From contig NZ_CP102263.1 of assembly GCF_025147485.1 (NCBI RefSeq), positions 310,001 to 374,000 on the forward strand: a stretch of 64,000 bases of DNA, read 5' to 3'. The notes under the pieces are model-generated. The model saw nothing but the letters and a program-made list of their open reading frames with translations. It made no database searches and was not told the DNA's origin. The stretch comes from Bacteroides uniformis. GTDB taxonomy: Bacteria > Bacteroidota > Bacteroidia > Bacteroidales > Bacteroidaceae. Below are positions 7,980-16,909 of the stretch, piece by piece. Within the stretch, counting starts at the first letter, position 1, and each line of letters begins with the position of its first letter. The position numbers were made by a program, and so were the translations under genes.

Positions 7980-9212
7980 TTAAATATGTACTATTGAAAC
8001 CACTTCACCATTCTGCAGACGGGTTGTTATCATATCATTCTCCTGCAGTTCATCTGCATTCTTCACTACTTTCCCATCTTTCAACGTAATGCTGTAACCG
8101 CGGGCCAACAACTTTTCCGGTGAAGCATCTGCCAATCGTTGTTGCAACAATTCCAGGCGATGGCGATGGCGGAACAAAGAGGAAGTCACAGCCTGCACCA
8201 CATCTTTCCGCACAGTCAGCAAAGCCATTTTTGCATCGGATATACGATGGTATGCGGCAGAAGGAATCCGGTTCTTGTAACCAGAGAGTCTGCGCTGTTC
8301 CTGCTGCAACAGATTCCTGACACCCTCATGCAAGCGAGAAGCAAGCATTTCCAGTTCATCAGCAGCGCTGTCCATGGACTCTATTAAGAATTCGGCAGCC
8401 GCCGTAGGGGTCTTTACACGGGTATGTGCCACAGAATCCAGCACCGTGTCATCCCGCTCGTGACCGATGCCCGTTATGACAGGCAACGGAAACTGTGCAC
8501 AAGCAGCAGCAAGCAGATAAGTATCGAAACCGGATAAGTCGGACGTGGCGCCTCCACCGCGAATAATGACAACCACATCAAACTCGGACAAGCGTGCATT
8601 TACCCGGTCGAGAGCAGAGAGGACAGACTCCTCCACACGGTCGCCCTGCATCAGGGCAGGAAACAGTTCCGTATAAAAGTAGAAACCCCGGGAATTGTTT
8701 TCCAGCTGATGACAGAAGTCACCATAGCCCGCCGCCGTCGGTGAGGATATGACGGCAATACGTTGCGGCAGGCGGGGCATATCCAGTTCTTTATTAAGAG
8801 TGAGCACCCCCTCTTCCTCGAGCTGTTTCAGTATCTCCCTGCGGCGGCGTGCCATATCGCCCAAGGTATAGGTGGGGTCTATGTCCTGCACCGTAAGGCT
8901 ATAGCCGTAAAGTTCGTGGAAGCTGACGGTGACCTGCACCAGCACTTTGATGCCCGCAACAAACGCCTGCCCCGTGGCTTCCTCAAAATAGGGCTTCAGC
9001 AGGCGGAACACATTTGCCCAGATTGTTCCTCTCGCCTTAGCTATCAGGCTGTTGCTGCGAGGGTCTTTCTGCACAAATTCCAGATAGCAATGCCCCGTAC
9101 TGTTGGTACGCACATCGCTCAACTCCGCCTGCACCCAACACTCGTCAGGAAGGCATTGTTCCAGACTGCGGCGCACAAGGGCGTTGAGCTCATACAAAGA
9201 CAACGATTCCAT
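7980..9212 (-). CDS. xseA: Exodeoxyribonuclease VII large subunit
   Basis: The start at 9212 gives 411 residues beginning MESLSLYELN, the usual XseA N-terminus. The frame is open further upstream to 9305, but that would overlap the protease gene by 89 bp. An N-terminal OB-fold (WVQAELSDVRTNSTGHCYLEFVQ) is followed by the catalytic core with VISSPTAAGYGDF, VVIIRGGGATSDLSGFD and GIGHERDDTVLD. A C-terminal helical part ends in ARGYSITLKDGKVVKNADEL. It lies 4 nt after the subtilase gene, so the two are translationally close. Confidence 0.93.
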   Translation of the reverse strand: MESLSLYELNALVRRSLEQCLPDECWVQAELSDVRTNSTGHCYLEFVQKDPRSNSLIAKARGTIWANVFRLLKPYFEEATGQAFVAGIKVLVQVTVSFHELYGYSLTVQDIDPTYTLGDMARRRREILKQLEEEGVLTLNKELDMPRLPQRIAVISSPTAAGYGDFCHQLENNSRGFYFYTELFPALMQGDRVEESVLSALDRVNARLSEFDVVVIIRGGGATSDLSGFDTYLLAAACAQFPLPVITGIGHERDDTVLDSVAHTRVKTPTAAAEFLIESMDSAADELEMLASRLHEGVRNLLQQEQRRLSGYKNRIPSAAYHRISDAKMALLTVRKDVVQAVTSSLFRHRHRLELLQQRLADASPEKLLARGYSITLKDGKVVKNADELQENDMITTRLQNGEVVSIVHI

Positions 9213-9216
9213 ATGG

Positions 9217-10584
9217 CTATCTTTTGAGCAGATAATCCTGATATGCTTTCCACATATCGGGCACGCCATAACCGTAGATGTTATCGGGAAAATCGGCACG
9301 GTCACCGGAACGGCGCACCAATTCCATCACTTCTTTTGCCGTAAGTTCGGGGCAAGCCTGCCACAAGCAGGCCACCATGCCGCACATAATGGGTGAGGCA
9401 AAAGAGGTACCGTTCGCCCTTCCCTGGTTGCCGTCCGTGCGTATCACGTCGGCACCCAGCCCGACGGCTACAATATCCGGCTTTATCCGATGGTCTGCCG
9501 TATTCCCTACAGACGAGAAAGGAGCCAGGACAGCCTCCTTGTCGACAGCGCCCACCGTCAACACATTCCCGGCATCGCCCGGAGGCGTAATCTTCTTCCA
9601 AGAACCGGCGCCCGAATTTCCGGCACTGCATACCAATACCATGCCCTTATCGGCTATGCGCGATGCCTGACGTGACATCAGCGCATGGTGCCCATCCAGA
9701 TTGCGGAGCTTATAATTCTTGGATTTATCATCGAAAGCGTAATATCCCAATGAAGTATTGAGTACATCCACTCCCACGCTATCGGCATATTCCACAGCCG
9801 CAGCCCAGTAGTCCTGCTCTACCAGATGCTCGGAGTATTCGTCTTCGCTGCGCAGCAACCAGAAAGAAGCTTCGGGAGCCGTACCGGTCATGACACCGGG
9901 GCGGTTCATGGCGATGCACGAGAGCACCGCCATGCCGTGGCTGCTTTCGGCAAATATATCCGATTGGGGGTTCACAAAATCCTTCGTACCCAGGATGCGG
10001 ATATTCTGCATGGCGGTTATCTTGTCGGCATTGTGGAAGCCCGCGTCGATAACGGCAATCGTCATTCCTTGTCCCTTGAAGCCTTCTTCGTGCAGCTTAT
10101 CGCCATTGCTCAGCCGTATCTGGTCGACAGCCAGTCCATAAATGCTGTCGGGATGCACGCTCGGGCGGTTTATCAGAGAGTCGCGCTCCGTTGCCATGAA
10201 CGGCCCGTCACCTCCGGGAGCTATCCATACCTTTTCCGTCTCCCGGACAAAAGGCAGAGCGGCAATGCGCTCCACCAATGCAGAGTCGTTGCAGGACACT
10301 GTAACAAAATTCTCCCACTTGCCGGTAACGACAATCTTCACGCCTTGCCTGCGAATCTCATCCACATACTTACGGCATACCGGAAGGTCTGTCGAGTCTA
10401 TCGGAAGGTTCTGCTTGCGGCGGCGCTCAATCGCCTTTTCAGAAAGGAACGCTTCCGGATGTTCCAGCGAATACGTGGTGGCAGCCTTGTCCTTCAGGCT
10501 GATGCGATACTTCAAAGTGTCTTGCCGGGCCGATGCGCCTACAGCAGCCAAGATGAAAAGTAGAAGGAAAAAGAGTTTTCTCAT
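9217..10584 (-). CDS. S8 (subtilisin-like) serine protease, exported
   Basis: The 455-residue protein has a signal peptide (about 1-19, ending ASA). A prodomain-like region with [10 protein letters not shown] lies near 90-98, then the subtilase core. The catalytic triad is Asp180 (AVIDAGF), His216 (SSHGMAV) and Ser394 (NGTSFASP), with the oxyanion Asn in SAGNSG. It is probably periplasmic or outer-membrane associated. No clear sorting domain is present at the C-terminus. Its start codon overlaps the mnmA stop by 4 nt and its stop is 4 nt before xseA. Its cotranscription with tRNA and DNA enzymes gives no hint of its substrate. Confidence 0.92.
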   Translation of the reverse strand: MRKLFFLLLFILAAVGASARQDTLKYRISLKDKAATTYSLEHPEAFLSEKAIERRRKQNLPIDSTDLPVCRKYVDEIRRQGVKIVVTGKWENFVTVSCNDSALVERIAALPFVRETEKVWIAPGGDGPFMATERDSLINRPSVHPDSIYGLAVDQIRLSNGDKLHEEGFKGQGMTIAVIDAGFHNADKITAMQNIRILGTKDFVNPQSDIFAESSHGMAVLSCIAMNRPGVMTGTAPEASFWLLRSEDEYSEHLVEQDYWAAAVEYADSVGVDVLNTSLGYYAFDDKSKNYKLRNLDGHHALMSRQASRIADKGMVLVCSAGNSGAGSWKKITPPGDAGNVLTVGAVDKEAVLAPFSSVGNTADHRIKPDIVAVGLGADVIRTDGNQGRANGTSFASPIMCGMVACLWQACPELTAKEVMELVRRSGDRADFPDNIYGYGVPDMWKAYQDYLLKR

Positions 10585-11675
10585 ATATCTGTGTTTTTAT
10601 TATTTTCTGCAATATACATCCCGATGCCCCGTTGGGAAGCGATGAATGAGCCGCCAACCACACGCCGGCCGACGTAGAACACGGCAGACTGTCCCGGAGC
10701 AATGGCAGAAGCCTCCGACAAGAAGCGCACCAGCAGACGCCCGTCCTCCAGGCGCTTCACGGTGCAAGGGATGGGTTTGCTGCGGTAGCGGATGCGCACG
10801 GTAAGCTCTTCACTGCCAAAGAATTCCGCCTCGTCAATCAGGTTTTCCTCTTCGGCAAGCATGTATCCGGCTTTCAACTGCTCCGCATCGCCCAGCATCA
10901 CGGTGTTCTTCTGCGGATTGATTTTCAGCACGTAGGCAGGTTTGCCCAAAGCAATCTCCAGCCCCTTCCTCTGCCCGATGGTGTAGTAAGGGAATCCTTT
11001 GTGCCCGCCCAGCTTGACGCCTTCCGAATTGACAAACCATCCCGGCCCCACCTCGCTGTCTATCTCCGGAGAGTGCTCGCGCAAGAAGTCGCGGTAGTCG
11101 CCCTTGATGAAGCAGACTTCCATACTTTCCCCTTCTTCCGCCTTGAGCGTATATCCTTTATCACGAAGATACCCGCGGACCTGCATCTTGGTGAACGCCC
11201 CCAGCGGGAAGATGCACCGCTTCAACACCTCCTGCCCCAGCCGCCAGAGGAAATAGGACTGGTCTTTCTTGTCGTCATCTCCGGCAACGATGTAAGTCTT
11301 CCCGTTCCGCTCCTCCAGACGGGTGTAGTGCCCGGTAGCGACGAACGCACAGCCCAGCCTGTCCGCCCACTCCGTCAGGATGCGGAACTTGAACAATGGA
11401 TTGCACATCACACAAGGATTGGGAGTACGCCCCCGGCGATACTCATCAATAAAGTTCCGAACGATAATCCGGCGGAAAGCATCGCGCTCATCCGCCACAT
11501 AGTGCTCAATTCCCATACTGTCGGCAAGGCTGCGGGCTTCCACCGGTTCGTCTCCCCACACCCACATGGTGAGACCGATTATCTCATAGCCCTGCTCCCT
11601 CAGCATCAGACAAGTGGCGGTACTGTCTATACCTCCGCTCATGCCGACCAATACTCGCTTCCCGGGTTTGTTCAT
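10581..11675 (-). CDS. mnmA: tRNA-specific 2-thiouridylase MnmA
   Basis: The enzyme thiolates U34 of Lys, Glu and Gln tRNAs, using ATP to adenylate the base. With the start at 11675 it begins [15 protein letters not shown], as most MnmA proteins do. An in-frame ATG at 11720 would add 15 residues. A possible -7 box TACTTTTG on the minus strand at 11702-11709 favours the shorter form. The PP-loop motif is SGGIDS. The catalytic cysteines are in NPCVMCN (the second cysteine) and GESMEVCFI. The C-terminal beta-barrel ends [19 protein letters not shown]. Bacteroides often carry more than one MnmA paralogue; which one this is cannot be told. Confidence 0.9.
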   Translation of the reverse strand: MNKPGKRVLVGMSGGIDSTATCLMLREQGYEIIGLTMWVWGDEPVEARSLADSMGIEHYVADERDAFRRIIVRNFIDEYRRGRTPNPCVMCNPLFKFRILTEWADRLGCAFVATGHYTRLEERNGKTYIVAGDDDKKDQSYFLWRLGQEVLKRCIFPLGAFTKMQVRGYLRDKGYTLKAEEGESMEVCFIKGDYRDFLREHSPEIDSEVGPGWFVNSEGVKLGGHKGFPYYTIGQRKGLEIALGKPAYVLKINPQKNTVMLGDAEQLKAGYMLAEEENLIDEAEFFGSEELTVRIRYRSKPIPCTVKRLEDGRLLVRFLSEASAIAPGQSAVFYVGRRVVGGSFIASQRGIGMYIAENNKNTDI

Positions 11676-11788
11676 ATTCTGCAATTCATTTATATAGTCT
11701 GCAAAAGTACGCGTTTTCAAGCAGAATACACAGCTTTTTCGCTAAAGAGAAATGTATTTTCATCCTCCATCTCCTTCACCTTCTCCCT

Positions 11789-12230
11789 CAATCTTCCTAT
11801 TCATCGGCTTTTGCGGTGAAACTCCTTTCCTTCGCGCTACCTCGCCCCGCAGGTGCTCCCGCATCTTCTTATCGACTGCGTACCGGTCTTTCACTGCACA
11901 TTCCCTCCCCTCGGCATAACCATGTATGAATCAGCAGACAAGCACTGCAAAGACAGTGCATCCATTTTGCAGTAGCACTGCAACCGTATTTGCAGTGACG
12001 CTGCAACTGTTATGCAGTGACACTGCAACCCTTTTGCAGTGACGCTGCAACCGTTGTGCAGTGATGTTGCAGAAGTGAGGGAGTGAGGCTGATGAAGGGA
12101 GAAAGTGTCGCCGCGCCTTTACCGCAGTGAAGCCGGCAGCTGTCAATTGACGGCTGCCGAACCTTCAACGGGAAAGCGGACACAGAGTAAAAGCAGTTTC
12201 ATCGCAAAAACCGATGAACGGGAAAGATTG
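11789..12230. repeat. Inverted-repeat-bounded intergenic element
   Basis: The 35-nt segment 11789-11823, read in reverse, and the segment 12195-12230 match at about 31 of 36 positions with one gap. The shared core is AGTTTCAyCGCAAAArCCG. They bound about 440 bp that holds no convincing gene but contains the palindromic tandem array. The layout resembles a small non-autonomous element, but no target-site duplication was recognised. Confidence 0.5.
11969..12073. repeat. Tandem palindromic repeat array, 22-23 bp period
   Basis: Five units start at 11969, 11992, 12014, 12036 and 12058. Each is close to TGCAGTGACACTGCAACC plus four variable bases. The core TGCAGTG-A-CACTGCA is a near-perfect palindrome, and a degenerate unit precedes the array. 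It lies about 165 bp past the stop of the C1 peptidase gene. Confidence 0.85.
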
Positions 12231-12238
12231 GAGGGGGA

Positions 12239-13273
12239 TTACTTCCTCAGCAGAACCGAGACAGTCTTCGCTCTGAAATAATCTTCGGACATGTAGAGCA
12301 GCCCTGCGTAGGCGCCATATCTTCCGTACGAATTCTTCAAGAGATAGTAGAAGCGTCCCGCCTCATCGTGCGCCGTGCCGATGAGGTGCATCATGTGGTC
12401 GTCTGTGGTAAGGAAACGCTCGAACTCATGTTGCCGCATCTCCTGTGTCACCGGATGCTGCGTCCAAAGAGCCATTCCCTGACGCGGACTGAAAGTATCT
12501 TCGCTCACATCTCCATGCCAAGCCACCGTCTTGCCGGCAGACAGCGCACGGCGCACCACCTGCTCCAACTCGTCCAGCGGAAGGTTGAAATAGCACTGAT
12601 GCTCCCAGTTGTCCGGTACTTCCAATATAAAAGGGGTATAAAAAGGATGATGCGTGAAGCTCGTCAACTGCACATAATCCTCCGCCTTGAAGCGAAGCGA
12701 GTCGGCAAACGAACGGGCGGTATAGCTCCTGCCACGGTAGAGAAACGAATCGGGCACCGCCCCCATCTGCTCGTCCAGCAGGGCTACAGCGCGTTTCCTG
12801 TAGCCGGGGAGGTCGCAATGCTTCACGGCCTCCTCCGCCAGCTTCTTCAGTTGTTTCAGCAAAGCCCCGTGGTCATGCCTTTTGCTTCCCTGCCGTCGCC
12901 CCCGATATGCTTCCAACGGCAGCACACCGTCTTCCTCCAGCACACGGAGGAAAGAATGTCCCAGTCCGCCATTCCTGATTTCTTCCCTGCCGCAAGAGTA
13001 ATAGTAGGCATCAAGCTGATTCAAGTATTTCTGCCTGACCATGTACATAGGCGACAGGCGCACGGTATCTCCGGGATGCCCCGCCAGCCAGTCAGACTCC
13101 AACAGAGAGGCCGAAGCATAAGTCCAGCAGGTAGAAGTGCGGCCCTGGTTCAGCGCCGGCGTATGGGCACACACTGCATCCGGTACGAAAACATGCGCCT
13201 CCAACCTCTTTTCCGTACGTGAACAGGCGGACAGAGCGAGGGAAAGGCATAAGAGGGGAAGTAATTTATTCAT
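12239..13273 (-). CDS. C1 (papain/bleomycin hydrolase-like) cysteine peptidase lipoprotein
   Basis: The start at 13273 gives MNKLLPLLCLSLALSAC with the lipobox at Cys17; a longer frame to 13321 would bury this signal. The mature protein resembles aminopeptidase C/bleomycin hydrolase. The oxyanion Gln43 and catalytic Cys49 are in NQGRTSTCW. The His is in DDHMMHLIGTAHDE and the Asn in LLKNSYG. At about 344 residues it is shorter than typical PepC (about 450). Lipidation places it on the cell envelope, unlike cytoplasmic PepC. The proteolytic target is not evident from neighbours. Confidence 0.88.
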   Translation of the reverse strand: MNKLLPLLCLSLALSACSRTEKRLEAHVFVPDAVCAHTPALNQGRTSTCWTYASASLLESDWLAGHPGDTVRLSPMYMVRQKYLNQLDAYYYSCGREEIRNGGLGHSFLRVLEEDGVLPLEAYRGRRQGSKRHDHGALLKQLKKLAEEAVKHCDLPGYRKRAVALLDEQMGAVPDSFLYRGRSYTARSFADSLRFKAEDYVQLTSFTHHPFYTPFILEVPDNWEHQCYFNLPLDELEQVVRRALSAGKTVAWHGDVSEDTFSPRQGMALWTQHPVTQEMRQHEFERFLTTDDHMMHLIGTAHDEAGRFYYLLKNSYGRYGAYAGLLYMSEDYFRAKTVSVLLRK

Positions 13274-13290
13274 ATGCAATCTATTAAATA

Positions 13291-13326
13291 CAAAATTATT
13301 ATTTCTTGTCTTGCCCTGCAAATATA
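13291..13326 (-). promoter_or_regulatory. Candidate promoter(s) of the C1 peptidase gene
   Basis: Two minus-strand TAnnTTTG boxes are present: TATATTTG at 13319-13326 and TAATTTTG at 13291-13298. The first has GTTG at 13347-13350, 20 nt upstream, as a plausible -33 element and would give a leader of about 40 nt. Confidence 0.45.
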
Positions 13327-13352
13327 TTCATAATGAAATTAAAACTCAACCT

Positions 13353-13384
13353 ATTCCGTACGCGTAATGCAAACCATTACGGAA
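13353..13384 (-). terminator. Hairpin at the end of the WYL gene
   Basis: 8-bp arms ATTCCGTA (13353-13360) and TACGGAAT (13377-13384) pair around an inner CGTAATG/CATTACG pairing. On the minus strand a T-rich stretch follows. The arm overlaps the stop codon of the WYL gene, so it is a weak to moderate terminator candidate. Confidence 0.4.
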
Positions 13385-14285
13385 TATTGTAAAGAGCAAC
13401 CATCTCTTTTGCTATATCACCCAACCGGCTACGCAACAATGAAGGCTGCAAAACCTCCACATCTGCCCCGTGCGAAAGCAACTCCTGCACAAAATCATAC
13501 GTTGGCCGTATTCGGTATTCGTAAACGGTATGTCCTTCCGTAACTTCTACCGTACGTTGGGAATGATGCAATGGCAAGGCATCAAAATACTTGTCCTGAG
13601 GAGCGTAGACCTTCAACTGCACAGTCTCTATCCCTATATCATCATCTGCTACAATGCCAAAGCAGGCATCAAAATAAGACTGAGGATTGAATTCTTCCGG
13701 ATAGTAAAACGTTTTCTCCGACACCTCCAAATCAAGAATACGGTCAAGCGAATAAATCATCACGCGATTATAATGCGGACTGCGTGCCACCACATACCAG
13801 CGCTGCCGGAACAATTTCAGACAATAAGGTTCTATTTCAAAGTTAGCAGGTACCTGTTGCCGAAAACTCTGATAGTCCACCTCAACAATCATACCGTCGC
13901 GCATCGCTTCAATCAGCGGAATCAGATACCGCTTTCCAGAAGGAACTTCTTCAAGCAAAATACGTGATTTTAGCTTACGGCTTTCAACTATCAGGTTGTC
14001 TACCGCAAACGAATTCAACAGCCACTTGCGCACACAACCTTTTTCCAATTCTTCTGTATCCTCTATATAATAGCAATAACCTCCACGCTTGATGCATTCA
14101 ATATTGATGTCAAACAGCTCTTCTATCGCATCCCGATGATGATGAAAAGTACGGAGTGAAAGAGTTTCTCCACCACTTAGTTCCGAACGAAGCCAGCGAG
14201 CGTTGATTTCCTCGAATGTAATCTTACCCGCACGATGAATGGTCTCCAAGAGCCAAACATAACGACTAAAAAGTTCCTTACCCAT
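13377..14285 (-). CDS. WYL-domain transcriptional regulator
   Basis: The 302-residue protein has an N-terminal HTH region (about 1-70, with LSLRTFHHHRDAIEELFDINIEC as the recognition part). A WYL domain is centred on EIEPYCLKLFRQRWYVVAR and YSLDRI (about 165-200), with a C-terminal extension ending near SHGADVEVLQPSLLR. WYL proteins are DNA-binding regulators that respond to ligands, often nucleic-acid-like, and are frequent near stress or defence genes. It is divergent from the 262-residue unknown gene at 14417, an obvious candidate target. No defence genes are recognised next to it. Confidence 0.85.
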   Translation of the reverse strand: MGKELFSRYVWLLETIHRAGKITFEEINARWLRSELSGGETLSLRTFHHHRDAIEELFDINIECIKRGGYCYYIEDTEELEKGCVRKWLLNSFAVDNLIVESRKLKSRILLEEVPSGKRYLIPLIEAMRDGMIVEVDYQSFRQQVPANFEIEPYCLKLFRQRWYVVARSPHYNRVMIYSLDRILDLEVSEKTFYYPEEFNPQSYFDACFGIVADDDIGIETVQLKVYAPQDKYFDALPLHHSQRTVEVTEGHTVYEYRIRPTYDFVQELLSHGADVEVLQPSLLRSRLGDIAKEMVALYNIP

Positions 14286-14375
14286 ATTGTTTTAACTTAT
14301 AATTATTTATAGCCAAGTCTCAATCCTCAATTATCTTATACCAGAGTTCTGCCGCCAAATGGCATAATCCCTACC

Positions 14376-14383
14376 TACCTTTG
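14376..14383 (+). promoter_or_regulatory. -7 box of the 262-residue unknown gene
   Basis: TACCTTTG matches TAnnTTTG exactly and lies 33 nt before the ATG at 14417. The small inverted repeat GCCAAATGGC just upstream (14354-14363) could be a regulator site. No good -33 element was seen. Confidence 0.5.
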
Positions 14384-14416
14384 CCGTAATCAAACCAATT
14401 CTAAAAACAACAGACC

Positions 14417-15205
14417 ATGGACGTATACTCAAAAGAAACCTTTGAACTCATCCAATCAGAACGAGACACTGCCCGAAAACGGCACATACTGACAGCCATC
14501 GAGATGGAACTAAAACGAATTATCCCCACCACAACCATCCCGGGCCACCATTGCACTTATCCGCGTTTAGACAAAATCCAAGATAGAGAGACTTTGGATA
14601 GAATAGAATACCTCTTACACACAAGAAGCTATCTGCTGAACCAAATGTTCCTATGCAACCAGGCCGAAAAAGAACGTTTCAAACAAATCAATGAACTGCT
14701 TCTCGGACTGACCAGGCAAATGTATGCCCACACTGCTAATCTATATCGAGCCATGCACCAATCACTGAAAGACGAAACTTTTGATGATGATTGTGAGATT
14801 GAAGGTCGATTGCTGTTTAGCCACAACGGAAGCGAGTCCGTACTTGTTCTGGAAGAAGATATGTTCTATTCTTCGGACTTCAACCGCATAATCAAACTCA
14901 TCGATACACTGCTCGATAAAAAAGGGCTTGCCGAGATAGAAAGTTGTTCCATTTCAAATGGCATCGACAATATACCGGATGTAACTGACAAAGCACTCGG
15001 TTTAACCGATGAACTCGATGACGAAACAAGCTGGGCAGAAGGCTGCTTGAGCAGGTCTGAACTGGAAGACATCTGCATTTGCCATGCAGTACACGACATT
15101 TGCACCCATAAGCCCTACTCTATCCCCGACCTATTGCGGATGAATGATTTCTGGGTGGAAGCCGAAGTGACATTCCAGCACTTTGCTTCCCAAACCAACG
15201 AGTAA
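14417..15205 (+). CDS. Uncharacterised 262-residue protein
   Basis: I do not recognise this protein. It has no signal peptide and no membrane span, so it is probably cytoplasmic. The N-terminal half is largely helical (about 1-115, rich in Glu, Arg and Leu, with NQAEKERFKQINELLLGLTR). The second half is acidic, with DDDCEIEGRLLFS and LDDETSWAEG. The C-terminus has a cysteine-containing helix CICHAVHDICTHKPYSIPDL. It is transcribed away from the WYL regulator with its own -7 box. Codon usage looks like its neighbours. Regulation by the WYL protein is a plausible guess from position only. Confidence 0.6.
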   Translation: MDVYSKETFELIQSERDTARKRHILTAIEMELKRIIPTTTIPGHHCTYPRLDKIQDRETLDRIEYLLHTRSYLLNQMFLCNQAEKERFKQINELLLGLTRQMYAHTANLYRAMHQSLKDETFDDDCEIEGRLLFSHNGSESVLVLEEDMFYSSDFNRIIKLIDTLLDKKGLAEIESCSISNGIDNIPDVTDKALGLTDELDDETSWAEGCLSRSELEDICICHAVHDICTHKPYSIPDLLRMNDFWVEAEVTFQHFASQTNE

Positions 15206-15228
15206 CGTCCAAACCCCTTATCTGCATC

Positions 15229-15307
15229 ATCTTTTTCAGACATCAATAAGACAAGCTGTAAAAACATGCTGTTTGAAAAAACTGTTCCTACAATGTCTGA
15301 AAAAGAT
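15229..15307. terminator. Perfect 15-bp inverted repeat between converging genes
   Basis: ATCTTTTTCAGACAT (15229-15243) and its exact complement (15293-15307) enclose a 49-nt loop. The position between two converging genes, and the A/T-rich outer ends, suit a bidirectional terminator. The long loop is atypical. Confidence 0.5.
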
Positions 15308-15332
15308 TTTGATTCCATCCACACTATCTTGG

Positions 15333-16112
15333 TCAGCGAATGGCGGCAAATGTATCAGCCAAGCTCCCTGCCATCTCTTCGATGTTGGTTCCTAAATAGG
15401 AATAACGCCGGGGATGGGAAGTCCATATCACCTTGGTAGAGTAGCCGGGCAAGGTATATACAGCCTGTAGCTTGTCCTTGTAATACACTTTCTGCCACTC
15501 AAAGTCCATACCCTCGAATACATCGTCACGTTCTTCCCAATTGAAAATGAAGATAAAATCCGGGTGGTAGGCTTCTATCACCGACTTCAATTTCTCAAAA
15601 GGGCGACCGGCTTCCCGGATTTGACAATAACCGTCCAAAGAAGTTATCGCTTCCCAATACCCTTCTTTCGATAAGCTGGTCTGCTGCTCTATGGCATTGA
15701 TGTTTCCGTAACCAATCTCTTCGAGTATCACTTTGTCTGCGGCACTTATCTGCATTATGTCTTCAGTGTATCTGCCCGTGCGTATCAGTAGATGCAGTTT
15801 GGCAACCATTGTCCAAAAGGAACCGGCGTTATTTTTCCATCCCAACATTTTTTCAACATCTACACATGCCGCGTTTTTCCCCAGATAGTCTTCCAAAACA
15901 TGATTCGTAAAAGCTTCGAAAAGTTCTTCTTGCTCCACCCAATAATAAGTATCCCTGCCCATATAGAATATTTTCACATCGGCATCGTTATATCGGGGCA
16001 TCGTATAGGGCACAAATGGTCCCCATGGATACCCACAAGTATACAACGGTTGTGTCTTCTCGCAAAAAGCCTGCAAAAAAGGCTTGAAGTAATCTGTGTT
16101 AATACAGTTCAT
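15333..16112 (-). CDS. Uncharacterised protein with uracil-DNA-glycosylase-superfamily-like motifs
   Basis: The 259-residue, probably cytoplasmic protein has not been matched to a named family. The order of motifs recalls the UDG superfamily. A first strand and loop IFYMGRDTYYW lies at about 48-58. SFWTMVAKL may stand for the rFw segment. EEIGYGNINAIEQ may stand for the tN segment. PDFIFIFNWEERDDVF (kPxvivllG-like) and TSHPRRYS (His233-Pro234) correspond to the HPS loop. The UDG catalytic GxDPY loop is not exact. DNA repair or base recognition would be a guess. It is flanked by a converging unknown gene and a small conserved protein gene. Confidence 0.55.
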   Translation of the reverse strand: MNCINTDYFKPFLQAFCEKTQPLYTCGYPWGPFVPYTMPRYNDADVKIFYMGRDTYYWVEQEELFEAFTNHVLEDYLGKNAACVDVEKMLGWKNNAGSFWTMVAKLHLLIRTGRYTEDIMQISAADKVILEEIGYGNINAIEQQTSLSKEGYWEAITSLDGYCQIREAGRPFEKLKSVIEAYHPDFIFIFNWEERDDVFEGMDFEWQKVYYKDKLQAVYTLPGYSTKVIWTSHPRRYSYLGTNIEEMAGSLADTFAAIR

Positions 16113-16152
16113 ATCTTTAGCTTTTTAAGGTTGGCACAAAAAAATATACCGG

Positions 16153-16374
16153 TCAATCAAGTGCCGCGAAATCAAAATCCCCTCTGTTGCAACAAGCTTT
16201 CTCATAATCGAAGCTGTAGAGACGCATATAAGCCTCCTTCAGTTCTTTTGCACAATTACTGAAAGGATCCGACATATTGATTTTAGTCGTAACAATCACT
16301 TCCATCTCCGGTGTCAATACCAGACCATTTACTTTTTTAAGTCTCTTGGGCTTTACTTTAAATACTCTTGACAT
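16153..16374 (-). CDS. Small uncharacterised basic protein
   Basis: The protein has 73 residues from the ATG at 16374 (81 if 16398 is used). The N-terminal half is basic, with FKVKPKRLKKVNGLVLTPEMEVIV, and the C-terminal half is acidic with two adjacent cysteines (EKACCNRGDFDF). It resembles short Bacteroides proteins of unknown function whose first strand pattern ends in GLVLTPEMEV. It has no signal peptide and lies 40 bp upstream of the UDG-like gene on the same strand, so cotranscription is likely. Confidence 0.5.
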   Translation of the reverse strand: MSRVFKVKPKRLKKVNGLVLTPEMEVIVTTKINMSDPFSNCAKELKEAYMRLYSFDYEKACCNRGDFDFAALD

Positions 16375-16398
16375 AATTACATTGTTCTCTAAATTCAC

Positions 16399-16909
16399 CT
16401 ACTCTTCTCGGTTTTCGGCATTTCCGGCTGTCATAACAAAAGAAAAAGGACACAGCACTCACTTTTTCCTATTTCTCCGGTTAGGTTCTGGTAAACCTTG
16501 AAATCAAAATAAGTAAAAGCAGCCTGTGCCCTTCGTGAGGGTACAAACCAACTTAGACCTATTGTTCTTGATTTCATGTTTAATTTACCAGATTTAACCG
16601 AATCGAACAATTGTCCGCAAGTTTGCAATATGTCTTGCCCGAAGGCTATTATTATCGTTTACATTCCAAAAAATCTTTTATTCAACACAAAGCTATAAAA
16701 ACTTTTCCAAAATGCAAGCAGTAATCCCCAACATACCATGCAGACTACTTTTACTTTACCGCAAAAGTAGCTGCCGGATATGCCAAACAGTTGCATATCA
16801 TCGCTTAAATGCAAGGCACTTCCGCCACAATTCCTAAACAGAAATTTATGTATCGGCATGAAAAGTTGCCTTACCATTCTCACTGCTGTATCTTACAGTA
16901 TTACCGTCT
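16399..16909. other. Gene-free stretch
   Basis: No convincing gene or RNA was seen. Short frames exist (for example 16431-16628 on the minus strand, with a basic, low-similarity product), but none has a signal, motif or clear start. No terminator with a long stem is apparent. Confidence 0.4.

Noticed and set aside
11969..12073. Possible CRISPR array
   Set aside because: Units repeat back to back at 22-23 bp without unique spacers, and no cas gene is in the window. The same holds for the other three arrays.
11931..12146. 71-residue minus-strand reading frame through the repeat array
   Set aside because: Its residues are a by-product of the repeat (VAVSLHN/CSVTA-like), with no start signal or domain.
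16431..16628. 65-residue frame in the gene-free stretch
   Set aside because: No conserved features, no promoter box, and the product is of mixed composition. It could be real, but nothing supports it.
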